Below, piece after piece: positions 48,650-57,572 of a DNA stretch of 64,000 bases (position 1 is its first letter; each line of letters opens with the position of its first letter). Under the pieces are notes generated by a model. That model was not told where the DNA came from and did not search any database. It saw only the letters and a program-made list of their open reading frames with translations. The stretch spans positions 157,084-221,083 of the forward strand of contig NZ_NCVK01000060.1 in assembly GCF_002096845.1 (NCBI RefSeq), written 5' to 3'. Source of the stretch: Streptococcus mitis. Its GTDB lineage: Bacteria; Bacillota; Bacilli; Lactobacillales; Streptococcaceae. The translations under genes and the position numbers were made by a program.

Positions 48650-49888
48650 TTAATTACTTGCGCCAGATGTAGCGTCTGCGCCACCACCGTGACCTCCAGC
48701 ATCACCTGAATCAGAAGCTCCAGATGTAGCATCTGCTCCGCCATGTCCTCCAGCAGGAGCTGCAGTATTTCCACCAACTAGACGTTGACCAGTTGTATTG
48801 AGGTACCAGTCAAGCCATGGTTGGAAATTAAAGATGATTTCATTGATTCCAGCATATGAACCATCTGGATAGTACATTGCTTGGTAATTATGGGTATTAA
48901 TAACGCCTTCTGGTGTTCCTGGCACAATTGTACGGACATATTCTTGGTCTCCGTTACGCAATACGCCGACAACCCATTCAACATTTTTCATTCTAGAATC
49001 TGGTAATGAACCGTGTACAGTTCCTAAACGGTTTCCTGATTGAGCACGTACACGTTTACCAAACATTGTATTTGGATCTTGGTGTGCGTTATTAAAGTAC
49101 AAGAATTGGTTATTATCATCTGCAAATGTCAACTCAAATGGCATTGCTTTCAAGAACATGTCAATTTGGTTAACTGTCAAGATACCATGGTCTAATTTAA
49201 CGTAAGTATCTCCAGAAACAGCTCCAACAAGTTCAGCTGCTTTTTCTACCCATTCAGGATCATCTGGATCAACACCTTGAATGGTAGTTGCAATTGAATT
49301 TGTACAATATAAATCTTCTGGTGCAATTGGTTTTGGTTTTTTCAATTTTGAAACGACTCCCACATATTTTACAAAGTTGTCCAAGCATGTTTCAAGGAAA
49401 TTAATAGTTCCTTCATTTGTGATATTGCCCTCATCGTCGAAAGCTTCTTTGGCTTTACCAAGAAGGAATTCATTTCCTGGAAGTGTGTAGGCATTGACAC
49501 CTGGAGCGTCAAGAATCTTACGAAGGTGAACTTGGGCACGAGAAGTACCTTGGTCGTAGTAAGAAGCTCCCACAATCATGACTGGTTTGTTTTCAAATGG
49601 ATGAACTTCGTATGAAAGCCATTCAAGAACAGATTTTAGAGAAGCTGAGATTGTGTGGTTGTGCTCAGGAGTAGCAATAATGACACCATCAGCACGCGTA
49701 ATTCTGTTATACAAGAGACGCAATTGGAAACTTTCATCCCATTTTTCGTCTTGGTTAAACATTGGAACTTCATCAATTTCGAGGACTTCTAATTCAAATT
49801 TGAGTTTGAAGTGACGACGGATGAATTCCAAGAGTTTACGGTTATATGATTGATCGTAGTTTGATCCTACAAGTCCAACAAATTTCAT
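48650..49888 (-). CDS. NADPH-dependent FMN reductase with PAS_10 domain and two ApbE flavinylation motifs
   Basis: 412 residues. The N-terminal flavodoxin-fold FMN_red domain (1-180) has GSNYDQSYNRKLLEF, TPEHNHTISASLKSVLEWLS and the GASYYDQGTSRAQVHLR loop. A PAS_10-like domain (about 215-370) follows, with LTFADDNNQFLYFNN and FNFQPWLDWYLN. The Gly/His/Ala-rich tail holds DATSGAS twice (residues 386-392 and 405-411). This fits the ApbE target pattern Dxx(S/T)GA(S/T), which predicts FMN bound to Ser392 and Ser411. The protein has no signal peptide. apbE lies two genes upstream in the same direction. AGGAGACC precedes the ATG. Confidence 0.85.
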   Translation of the reverse strand: MKFVGLVGSNYDQSYNRKLLEFIRRHFKLKFELEVLEIDEVPMFNQDEKWDESFQLRLLYNRITRADGVIIATPEHNHTISASLKSVLEWLSYEVHPFENKPVMIVGASYYDQGTSRAQVHLRKILDAPGVNAYTLPGNEFLLGKAKEAFDDEGNITNEGTINFLETCLDNFVKYVGVVSKLKKPKPIAPEDLYCTNSIATTIQGVDPDDPEWVEKAAELVGAVSGDTYVKLDHGILTVNQIDMFLKAMPFELTFADDNNQFLYFNNAHQDPNTMFGKRVRAQSGNRLGTVHGSLPDSRMKNVEWVVGVLRNGDQEYVRTIVPGTPEGVINTHNYQAMYYPDGSYAGINEIIFNFQPWLDWYLNTTGQRLVGGNTAAPAGGHGGADATSGASDSGDAGGHGGGADATSGASN

Positions 49889-49906
49889 TCTTTTTGGTCT
49901 CCTATC

Positions 49907-50512
49907 TTACAAATTTTCCCAGTCAAATTCTTCAGCATCTTTGCGAAGTAAGGCTTGTGCGTTGCGCAATTTTTCTGTGATTTTTACAAAGATACGGAAG
50001 TCATCAAAAGTAGCATCCAGTTTTTTGATAACATCAAGATCTACTAGATCTCCACTTGGATTAAAGGCTTGAAGAGAATGTGAAAGCAAGAATTCATCAG
50101 GAAGGACACTTGCTTTGATTTCTGGTGCGTTTAAGATTTGGCGAAGTTGTAATTGGGCGCGTGATGAACCAAGTGTACCGTAAGAAGCACCTGTAATCAT
50201 AATTGGTTTGTTCAAGAGTGGGTAAATACCATAAGACAACCAAGCAAGAGCGCTCATCAAAACAGCTGGGATAGAGTGGTCGTATTCAGGAGTACCGATA
50301 ATAACGCCATCTGCCTCTTCTATTTTAGCAGCAATTTCCAAAATTTCAGCAGGTACTTGCTTGTCAGCTGGCTTGTTAAAGACAGGGATATCCTTGATTT
50401 CAACAAGTTCAATTTCAGCTTTATCAGCAAAGTGTTTTTGCATGTATTGAAGCAATTGACGGTTTGTAGAACGTTTTGAATTTGTTCCAACAATAGCAAT
50501 AAGTTTTAACAT
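49907..50512 (-). CDS. NADPH-dependent FMN reductase
   Basis: 201-residue flavodoxin-fold reductase, paralogous to the N-terminal domain of the next gene (GTNSKRSTNRQLLQYM, GTPEYDHSIPAVLMSALAWLSYG, GASYGTLGSSRAQLQLRQIL). AGAAAGGAAA stands before the ATG. It lies between apbE and the larger reductase, 18 nt from the latter, and is probably co-transcribed. It may reduce free FMN or pass electrons to the flavinylated partner (inference). Confidence 0.9.
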   Translation of the reverse strand: MLKLIAIVGTNSKRSTNRQLLQYMQKHFADKAEIELVEIKDIPVFNKPADKQVPAEILEIAAKIEEADGVIIGTPEYDHSIPAVLMSALAWLSYGIYPLLNKPIMITGASYGTLGSSRAQLQLRQILNAPEIKASVLPDEFLLSHSLQAFNPSGDLVDLDVIKKLDATFDDFRIFVKITEKLRNAQALLRKDAEEFDWENL

Positions 50513-50571
50513 GAGATTTCCTTTCTCTTTTTACATAATACGATTTTAAAACTCCATTGAAACAGTTGTCT

Positions 50572-51495
50572 CTATAGAGTAGGGATTCCTGAAGAACAGC
50601 TTAGGTGACCTTCCTTATCAATCAGAATCGCTTCGATTCCCTCCAAACTTTCGACTTGCCAGAGGATAGAAGCAGGTCTTTCTCCAAAGAGTCGAGTTGT
50701 CCAGATTTCACCATCAACTGACTTATCAGAGATGATTGTGAGACTAGCGAGTTCTGTTTCAACAGGATATCCTGTCTGACTGTCAAAAATGTGATGGTAA
50801 TCTTTTCCATCGACTGTCAGGTGACGTTCATAAATGCCTGAAGTCACGACAGATTGATTGACAACAGGGATAGTCATTAAGTGATTTCCCCTTGGATTTG
50901 CTGGGTCTTGAATCCCGATTTGCCAAGGTTGATTCCCTCTTGCCTGATTTTTTCCAATGGTCAGGATATTCCCTCCCAGATTAATCAAGGCAGACGTCAC
51001 ACCCTCTTTCCTAAGAAATTGGGCAACCTTATCCGCACTGTATCCTTTGGCTAAACAACCTAGATCGATCTTCATTCCTTTCTGTTTTAAAAACACAGTG
51101 GAAGTAGAAGAATCTAACTCGATAGAATGAGGATTGATTAAAGGGAGCACCGATTCAATTTCTTGAGGTTGGGCGACCTTGGCATCTGAAAAACCGATAC
51201 GCCAGGTTTGAATTAAGGGACCAATACTGATGTTGAGATGGCTAGAGGGCGCTAGGCTATGCTCTAAACCAAGTGAAATTAGTTCAAACAGGTCTGGATG
51301 AACCTTGACAGGAGCTATTCCTGCTTGATAATTGATTTCCATCAACTCAGCTTCCTGACTATTGGCATTGAAGCGGTATTCGAGCTCTCTGAGTAAATCA
51401 AAGGACTTTTGGAGCAAGATATCGGCTCGCTCATCTACTAATGAAATAGTGATAGTAGTCCCCATTAGCCGTTCGGAATGTGAACTAAGAGGCAA
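50572..51495 (-). CDS. apbE: FAD:protein FMN transferase ApbE
   Basis: 307-residue enzyme that transfers FMN from FAD to Ser/Thr of target proteins. Motifs LMGTTITISLVD, DLGCLAKGYSADKVAQ, ALINLGGNILTIG and HHIFDSQTGYPVE (metal site) are all present. Most ApbE proteins are exported lipoproteins; this one has no signal peptide or lipobox and should work in the cytoplasm. The likely target is the DATSGAS-bearing reductase encoded downstream. It is divergent from nox across a 307-bp gap. Confidence 0.93.
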   Translation of the reverse strand: MPLSSHSERLMGTTITISLVDERADILLQKSFDLLRELEYRFNANSQEAELMEINYQAGIAPVKVHPDLFELISLGLEHSLAPSSHLNISIGPLIQTWRIGFSDAKVAQPQEIESVLPLINPHSIELDSSTSTVFLKQKGMKIDLGCLAKGYSADKVAQFLRKEGVTSALINLGGNILTIGKNQARGNQPWQIGIQDPANPRGNHLMTIPVVNQSVVTSGIYERHLTVDGKDYHHIFDSQTGYPVETELASLTIISDKSVDGEIWTTRLFGERPASILWQVESLEGIEAILIDKEGHLSCSSGIPTL

Positions 51496-51735
51496 GCTAC
51501 CAACTCCTTTCTCTTATGAAAAGAAGGTTGAAATATAGTAAATTTATGAAAAATGAACCCCTTACATTTTCTTTCCATGATACTAGCATACCATAAAGTC
51601 AGCGTTTTCACAAATAAAATTTGTAAACTTGTCAAGAAATATGCTCACGGAATGAAGAAAAATTGCAAGAATCCGTGTTAAGATACAGATTGTTTACAAT
51701 TTTTTACAAAAAAATCGGGAAAATTAGTTAAACTC

Positions 51736-51764
51736 TTGTAAACGCTAACAGTAAATGTTATACT
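51736..51764 (+). promoter_or_regulatory. nox promoter overlapped by a cre site
   Basis: TTGTAA (51736-51741), 17 bp, TATACT (51759-51764). TGTAAACGCTAACA (51737-51750) matches the CcpA cre consensus TGNAANCGNTNNCA and covers the -35 box. The remainder of 51496-51802 is AT-rich promoter DNA with no gene. Confidence 0.65.
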
Positions 51765-51802
51765 AGAAGAGTAAATTTAAAATTGAAGGTAGGAATTTTT
51801 CT

Positions 51803-53182
51803 ATGAGTAAAATCGTTGTAGTTGGTGCTAACCACGCTGGTACAGCATGTATTAATACTATGTTGGATAATTTTGGGAATGAGAACGAAATCGTTGTATT
51901 CGACCAAAACTCTAACATCTCTTTCCTAGGATGTGGAATGGCCCTTTGGATTGGTGAACAAATTGACGGTGCTGAAGGCTTGTTCTATTCTGATAAAGAA
52001 AAATTGGAAGCTAAAGGTGCTAAGGTGTACATGAACTCACCAGTTCTTTCAATCGACTATGATAATAAAGTAGTTACAGCAGAAGTTGAAGGAAAAGAGC
52101 ACAAAGAATCATACGAGAAATTGATTTTTGCTACAGGTTCTACACCAATCTTGCCACCAATCGAAGGTGTTGAAATTGTTAAAGGCAACCGCGAATTTAA
52201 AGCAACTCTTGAAAACGTACAATTCGTGAAATTGTACCAAAATGCTGAAGAAGTTATCAATAAACTTGCTGACAAGAGCCAGCACCTTGACCGTATCGCC
52301 GTTGTTGGTGGTGGTTACATCGGTGTTGAACTTGCTGAAGCCTTTGAACGTCTTGGAAAAGAAGTTGTCCTTGTCGATATTGTTGATACTGTCTTGAACG
52401 GTTACTATGACAAAGACTTCACACAAATGATGGCGAAGAACTTGGAAGACCACAACATCCGCTTGGCGCTTGGTCAAACTGTTAAAGCAATCGAAGGTGA
52501 CGGTAAAGTTGAACGCTTGATTACTGATAAAGAAACTTTCGATGTGGATATGGTTATCCTTGCAGTTGGTTTCCGTCCAAATACAGCCCTTGCTGATGGT
52601 AAGATTGAACTCTTCCGTAACGGTGCCTTCCTTGTAGACAAGAAACAAGAAACTTCACTTCCTGGTGTATTTGCCGTTGGTGACTGTGCGACTGTTTATG
52701 ACAACGCTCGTAAAGACACAAGCTACATCGCCCTTGCTTCAAACGCAGTTCGTACTGGTATCGTTGGTGCCTACAACGCTTGTGGACATGAATTGGAAGG
52801 AATCGGTGTTCAAGGTTCAAATGGTATTTCAATCTACGGTCTTCACATGGTTTCAACTGGTTTGACTCTTGAAAAAGCTAAAGTTGCTGGTTACAACGCA
52901 ACTGAAACAGGCTTTAACGATCTTCAAAAACCAGAATTTATGAAGCATGACAACCATGAAGTTGCCATCAAGATTGTCTTTGACAAAGATAGCCGTGAAA
53001 TTCTTGGTGCGCAAATGGTCTCACGCGATTCTGCAATCAGCATGGGAATCCACATGTTCTCACTTGCTATCCAAGAGCATGTAACAATTGATAAATTGGC
53101 ATTGACAGACCTATTCTTCTTGCCACACTTTAATAAACCATACAACTACATCACAATGGCTGCACTTACAGCTGAAAAATAA
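51803..53182 (+). CDS. nox: Water-forming NADH oxidase
   Basis: 459-residue FAD enzyme that reduces O2 to water with NADH, sparing the cell H2O2 and regenerating NAD+. FAD motif [14 protein letters not shown], redox-active Cys in [11 protein letters not shown] (about residue 44), NAD motif [17 protein letters not shown], and second FAD motif GVFAVGDCA are visible. The CcpA-like site in the promoter suggests sugar control. A terminator (53194-53228) follows. Confidence 0.96.
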   Translation: MSKIVVVGANHAGTACINTMLDNFGNENEIVVFDQNSNISFLGCGMALWIGEQIDGAEGLFYSDKEKLEAKGAKVYMNSPVLSIDYDNKVVTAEVEGKEHKESYEKLIFATGSTPILPPIEGVEIVKGNREFKATLENVQFVKLYQNAEEVINKLADKSQHLDRIAVVGGGYIGVELAEAFERLGKEVVLVDIVDTVLNGYYDKDFTQMMAKNLEDHNIRLALGQTVKAIEGDGKVERLITDKETFDVDMVILAVGFRPNTALADGKIELFRNGAFLVDKKQETSLPGVFAVGDCATVYDNARKDTSYIALASNAVRTGIVGAYNACGHELEGIGVQGSNGISIYGLHMVSTGLTLEKAKVAGYNATETGFNDLQKPEFMKHDNHEVAIKIVFDKDSREILGAQMVSRDSAISMGIHMFSLAIQEHVTIDKLALTDLFFLPHFNKPYNYITMAALTAEK

Positions 53183-53193
53183 AAATGAATGAG

Positions 53194-53228
53194 CTATCTG
53201 GCCTTAAGCTAAGGTCAGATAGTTTTTT
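53194..53228 (+). terminator. Terminator of nox
   Basis: CTATCTGGCCTTA and TAAGGTCAGATAG arms followed by TTTTTT. Confidence 0.9.
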
Positions 53229-53333
53229 CATCATTCTGTACCCATACAATTATGTTTTTTTTATCTTGTGATTCATTCTAATCTAACTTAAAATGAAATG
53301 GTAGCTACCAATACAAATGATGAGGAAAAAGAA

Positions 53334-54209
53334 ATGACTGAAAATCGTTATGAACTAAATAAAAACTTGGCACAGATGCTCAAAGGTGGGGTTATCATGG
53401 ACGTTCAAAATCCTGAACAGGCCCGTATTGCAGAAGCTGCTGGTGCGGCAGCTGTGATGGCCTTGGAGCGGATTCCAGCTGATATTCGTGCAGCTGGTGG
53501 TGTTTCCCGTATGAGTGATCCAAAGATGATTAAGGAAATTCAAGAAGCGGTTAGTATTCCAGTAATGGCCAAGGTCAGAATCGGGCATTTTGTTGAGGCT
53601 CAGATTTTAGAGGCTATCGAAATTGACTATATCGATGAGAGTGAGGTTTTATCTCCAGCTGACGACCGTTTCCATGTGGACAAGAAAGAATTCCAAGTTC
53701 CTTTTGTTTGTGGTGCTAAGGATTTGGGAGAAGCCTTGCGTCGTATCGCTGAAGGTGCTTCTATGATTCGTACTAAAGGAGAACCAGGTACAGGGGATAT
53801 TGTCCAAGCTGTTCGTCATATGCGCATGATGAATCAGGAAATTCGCCGTATTCAAAACTTACGTGAGGACGAACTTTATGTTGCTGCCAAGGATTTGCAA
53901 GTCCCTGTAGAATTGGTTCAATACGTCCATGAACATGGAAAATTGCCTGTTGTAAACTTCGCGGCTGGAGGTGTTGCAACGCCAGCAGATGCTGCGCTTA
54001 TGATGCAATTAGGTGCAGAAGGCGTCTTTGTAGGTTCAGGTATTTTTAAGTCAGGAGATCCTGTTAAACGAGCCAGTGCCATTGTTAAGGCTGTGACTAA
54101 CTTCCGTAATCCTCAAGTCTTAGCTAAAATCTCTGAAGATTTAGGAGAAGCCATGGTTGGTATCAATGAAAATGAGATTCAAATTCTCATGGCTGAGCGA
54201 GGAAAATAG
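53334..54209 (+). CDS. pdxS: Pyridoxal 5'-phosphate synthase subunit PdxS
   Basis: 291-residue TIM-barrel synthase that makes PLP from ribose 5-phosphate, glyceraldehyde 3-phosphate and ammonia. Active-site lysines lie in [13 protein letters not shown] and the early GGVIMDV strand; [13 protein letters not shown] binds phosphate. I chose ATG at 53334 ([10 protein letters not shown]), preceded by GAGG; the open frame from 53298 is not family-like. The stop abuts pdxT. Confidence 0.96.
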   Translation: MTENRYELNKNLAQMLKGGVIMDVQNPEQARIAEAAGAAAVMALERIPADIRAAGGVSRMSDPKMIKEIQEAVSIPVMAKVRIGHFVEAQILEAIEIDYIDESEVLSPADDRFHVDKKEFQVPFVCGAKDLGEALRRIAEGASMIRTKGEPGTGDIVQAVRHMRMMNQEIRRIQNLREDELYVAAKDLQVPVELVQYVHEHGKLPVVNFAAGGVATPADAALMMQLGAEGVFVGSGIFKSGDPVKRASAIVKAVTNFRNPQVLAKISEDLGEAMVGINENEIQILMAERGK

Positions 54210-54797
54210 ATGAAAATCGGAATATTGGCCTTGCAAGGTGCTTTTGCAGAACATGCAAAAGTACTAGATCAATTAGGAGTCGAGAGTGTTGAAATCAGAA
54301 ATCTAGATGATTTTCAGCAAGAACAGAGTGACTTGTCGGGTTTGATTTTACCTGGAGGAGAGTCTACAACCATGGGCAAGCTCTTACGAGACCAGGAGAT
54401 GCTTATTCCCATCCGAGAAGCCATTTTATCTGGCTTACCAGTATTTGGGACCTGTGCGGGTTTAATTTTGCTGGCTAAGGAAATTACTTCTCAGGAAGAG
54501 AGTCATCTAGGAACTATGGATATGGTGGTCGAGCGCAATGCCTATGGGCGCCAATTAGGAAGTTTCTACACGGAAGCAGAATGTAAGGGAGTCGGTCAGA
54601 TTCCAATGACCTTTATCCGTGGTCCAATTATCAGCAGTGTTGGCGAAGATGTAGAAATTCTAGCAAGAGTTGACGATCAAATTGTTGCTGCCCAAGAAAA
54701 AAATATGATGGTGACCTCTTTTCATCCAGAATTGACTGATGATGTGCGCTTGCACCAGTACTTTATAAATATGTGTGACAAAAAGATAGTGGAATAA
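54210..54797 (+). CDS. pdxT: PdxT glutaminase subunit of PLP synthase
   Basis: 195-residue class I glutaminase supplying ammonia to PdxS. Conserved [23 protein letters not shown], catalytic Cys in [11 protein letters not shown] and His-Glu in SFHPELTDD are complete. It starts at the base after the pdxS stop, and a GAG-rich site inside pdxS serves it. Confidence 0.96.
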   Translation: MKIGILALQGAFAEHAKVLDQLGVESVEIRNLDDFQQEQSDLSGLILPGGESTTMGKLLRDQEMLIPIREAILSGLPVFGTCAGLILLAKEITSQEESHLGTMDMVVERNAYGRQLGSFYTEAECKGVGQIPMTFIRGPIISSVGEDVEILARVDDQIVAAQEKNMMVTSFHPELTDDVRLHQYFINMCDKKIVE

Positions 54798-55012
54798 AAA
54801 TTGATAAATCAAGTTTCGATTCGCTTTTTCCAAAGAATCATTGTTTAAGTCATCTGACAGTATTCTGTGATTTTAGATTTATTTACGATAAATTAGAAAA
54901 GAATGATTGTTTTGACTTAGGGCATAAAGCTTATATGCTGAATATAGTGTTCAAGTATCTTTTATTGGGAGCACTTTAGAGGATGGAGTTAAAATACTAT
55001 TCTATACTCCTT

Positions 55013-55255
55013 AATACTCTTCGACAATCTCTTCAAACCACATCAGCTTCACCTTGCCGTAGATATGGTTACTGACTTCGTCAGTTCTATCCACAACCTC
55101 AAAACAGTGTTTTGAGCTGACTTCGTCAGTTTTATCTGCAACCTCAAAGCTGTACTTTGAGCTGACTTCGTCAGTTTTATCTGCAACCTCAAAGCTGTAC
55201 TTTGAGTAACCTGCGGTTAGCTTCCTAGTTTGCTCTTTGATTTTCGTTGAGTATA
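55013..55255. repeat. Expanded RUP-like repeat, copy 3
   Basis: Same ends as the 9576 copy, but the interior carries exact 45-bp tandem units at 55116-55160 and 55161-55205 (GCTGACTTCGTCAG... unit) after a diverged first unit. The gap 54798-55910 otherwise holds hairpins and the mntH control region. Confidence 0.7.
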
Positions 55256-55307
55256 AAAATGATGTATAGGACTGGTCAAAAAGATCACTTCGAAAATAGC
55301 AAAAAAC

Positions 55308-55340
55308 GAGTATCTCTACAGATGGAGATACTCGTTCTAT
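55308..55340. terminator. Strong hairpin in the pdxT-mntH gap
   Basis: AACGAGTATCTC and GAGATACTCGTT arms around a short loop. No gene adjoins it directly. Confidence 0.65.
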
Positions 55341-55527
55341 TATGTGTGAAGCTATGAGTCTGTCTTGCTCCATAGGATGAGCGTAGAAGTTTATACCAAA
55401 AAAACTCCAAAAGCGACACAATAAAGGAGATTAAGACAATTTTAAATTTTTTTTGAGATGTAGGTAATGAGTTAAAATCAATGGCGGTTAAACAGGGTGA
55501 AAAGGATCAAGCAAAAAGTCTTTAAAA

Positions 55528-55575
55528 TCAAAAAAACGCATAATATCAGGTGTTTTACAACGTTTTTTATTTTAT
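55528..55575. repeat. Partial GCATAATATCA repeat, copy 3
   Basis: AAAAACGCATAATATCAGGT matches one arm of the hairpins at 26930 and 47979; the other arm is reduced to AACGTTTTTT. Confidence 0.45.
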
Positions 55576-55675
55576 TCTTTGGTATTCTTTTGCAAAAAAA
55601 GAATACAACATTTTGTTGTATCCTAAATATTAAAGCAAGTCCTGAATTTTCTTAAGTTTTTATCATATTTTCTGT

Positions 55676-55830
55676 TATAATTAAGGTGCCTTAAGAAAAA
55701 TAATGAAAAAACTAAATGTTTTTCATATAGTTTTCATTTTTGTGTTATAATTAAGGTGCCTTAAGAAAAATATTAAGGTGCCTTAAGAAAAATAATGAAA
55801 AAACTAAATGTTTTTCATATAGTTTTCATT
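55676..55830 (+). promoter_or_regulatory. Duplicated promoter-operator array upstream of mntH
   Basis: The perfect palindrome TTAAGGTGCCTTAA occurs at 55681-55694, 55751-55764 and 55773-55786. The first two directly follow a TATAAT box (55676-55681 and 55746-55751). A 38-bp downstream stretch is repeated at 55701-55738 and 55793-55830. The palindrome resembles MntR/DtxR-type boxes, which fits manganese control of mntH; the regulator is inferred. Confidence 0.65.
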
Positions 55831-55910
55831 GTTTTAATAGTTTAAAGTCAATCTTATTTTTCTCTAATAGAAAATAATGAAAAAGTAGGTTTAGAAAGAG
55901 GTAAGTATCT

Positions 55911-57245
55911 ATGTCTTCTCATAAAAAAGTGTCACTCTCTGAGATTAATCAATCTATCGATACTCCAAATAACAATCATTTCTGGCAAAATTTAAAGGCC
56001 TTTTTAGGTCCGGGTGCTCTTGTCGCAGTTGGTTATATGGATCCAGGAAACTGGATAACCAGTGTGGTTGGAGGTGCATCCTATAAGTACAGTCTCTTAT
56101 TTGTCATCTTGATTTCATCACTCATTGCTATGCAGCTTCAGCAGATGGCAGGAAAGCTTGGAATTGTAACTCAAATGGACTTGGCTCAAGCAACGGGTCA
56201 TCATTCACCCAAATGGCTTCGTTATAGCTTATGGGTGATTTTGGAGTTGGCCTTGATGGCGACAGACCTGGCAGAAGTTCTAGGTTCAGCGATTGCTCTC
56301 AATCTTCTTTTTAAGATTCCGATTATGATAGCCATCCTTTTGACGGTTCTAGATGTCTTTCTCTTATTGCTTTTGATGAAATTTGGCTTTAAGAAGATAG
56401 AAGCTATTGTGACAACACTGATTTTAACGATTTTAGCAATCTTTACTTATCTGGTAGCTTTATCAAATCCAAGTTTCCAAGGAATCGCTGAGGGTTATTT
56501 ACCCAATTCGACCTTATTTGAGAGTCCTTTGCCAGGTCATGAAAGTCAATTAACTTTAGCTCTGGGGATTGTAGGTGCGACGGTTATGCCTCATAACCTC
56601 TATTTGCATTCTTCCTTGTCTCAAACTCGGAAAATCAATCACAAGGACAAGGATGATGTTCGAAAAGCGGTGCGCTTTATGACCTGGGATTCAAATCTCC
56701 AATTATCCTTGGCCTTTGTGGTTAACTCCCTTCTATTAATTCTCGGGGCGGCTCTCTTTTTCGGCCATGCATCTGAGATTTCTGCCTTCTCTCAAATGTA
56801 TAATGCCTTGCAGGATTCTACTATTGCAGGAGCTATAGCTAGCTCGACCTTATCAACCTTGTTTGCCTTGGCTTTATTAGCCAGTGGTCAAAATTCGACA
56901 ATTACGGGTACCTTGACTGGACAAATCGTTATGGAAGGTTTCTTGCATATGAGATTACCTCAATGGTTCATTCGTTTGGCAACTCGTCTCTTTGCCTTGT
57001 TGCCTGTCATGATTGTAGCGGTTCTGTTTGGTCATCAGGAAAAAACATTGGATCAGTTATTGGTTTATTCACAAGTCTTTCTTTCGATTGCTCTTCCATT
57101 TTCAATCTTCCCACTGATTTATCTAACTTCTAAGAAATCACTGATGGGAGAATTTACCAATGCCAAATGGAATACCATCCTTGGCTATATCGTTTCCATT
57201 ATCTTAACAATTCTCAATGTGAAATTGTTATTTGATATTTTCTAA
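55911..57245 (+). CDS. mntH: Nramp-family Mn2+/H+ symporter
   Basis: 444-residue membrane protein with about eleven helices. The Nramp helix-1 motif GYMDPGNWIT carries metal ligands Asp and Asn, and the helix-6 motif GATVMPHNLYLHS carries the Met ligand region. Manganese is the usual substrate in lactic streptococci. GAAAGAGGT stands before the ATG. The operator array suggests repression by a metal-sensing DtxR-family protein. A terminator follows. Confidence 0.95.
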   Translation: MSSHKKVSLSEINQSIDTPNNNHFWQNLKAFLGPGALVAVGYMDPGNWITSVVGGASYKYSLLFVILISSLIAMQLQQMAGKLGIVTQMDLAQATGHHSPKWLRYSLWVILELALMATDLAEVLGSAIALNLLFKIPIMIAILLTVLDVFLLLLLMKFGFKKIEAIVTTLILTILAIFTYLVALSNPSFQGIAEGYLPNSTLFESPLPGHESQLTLALGIVGATVMPHNLYLHSSLSQTRKINHKDKDDVRKAVRFMTWDSNLQLSLAFVVNSLLLILGAALFFGHASEISAFSQMYNALQDSTIAGAIASSTLSTLFALALLASGQNSTITGTLTGQIVMEGFLHMRLPQWFIRLATRLFALLPVMIVAVLFGHQEKTLDQLLVYSQVFLSIALPFSIFPLIYLTSKKSLMGEFTNAKWNTILGYIVSIILTILNVKLLFDIF

Positions 57246-57278
57246 GAAATTCACCCGAGTTATAAAACAAGCATATAA

Positions 57279-57318
57279 GAAAAAAGATACCCAAGATTTC
57301 TTGGGTATCTTTTTTAAA
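57279..57318. terminator. Terminator between mntH and tRNA-Ser
   Basis: AAAAAAGATACCCAAGA and TCTTGGGTATCTTTTTT arms; symmetrical, so it may serve both strands. Confidence 0.85.
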
Positions 57319-57323
57319 ATAAA

Positions 57324-57411
57324 CGGAAGACATGGGATTCGAACCCACGCACGCTGTTACACGCCTACCGCGTTTCCAACACGGCCTCTTAAGCCTCTTG
57401 AGTAATCTTCC
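57324..57411 (-). tRNA. tRNA-Ser (anticodon GGA)
   Basis: On the minus strand: acceptor GGAAGAT/GTCTTCC with discriminator G, anticodon stem CCGTG/CGCGG with loop TTGGAAA (GGA), a long class II variable arm (TAGGCGTGTAACAGCGTGC), and T arm TGGGTTCGAATCCCA. 88 nt; CCA is not encoded. Confidence 0.95.
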
Positions 57412-57512
57412 AATACTTACTCAAATAGTCTACCATAAAGGCTCTTATCTTGCAATAAAAATTCTAGAAATAAGAAAAATGATAGATTTTGAAAGAAAAT
57501 GATAAAAAATAC

Positions 57513-57560
57513 TTGACTTTGAAAGGAAGTGTGATAGAATGAATAGTGTAAACGATAACA
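57513..57560 (+). promoter_or_regulatory. fru operon promoter with cre site at the start point
   Basis: TTGACT (57513-57518), 16 bp, TAGAAT (57535-57540). TGTAAACGATAACA (57547-57560) is a perfect cre match where transcription should begin, so CcpA repression by glucose is expected. Confidence 0.7.
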
Positions 57561-57572
57561 GGAGGTGATTCA

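Noticed and set aside
55011..55421. 136-codon minus-strand ORF with repeated SFEVADKTDEVS units
   Set aside because: It lies inside the expanded RUP and a terminator hairpin; the repeat period of 45 bp keeps it open by chance. No ribosome site is seen.
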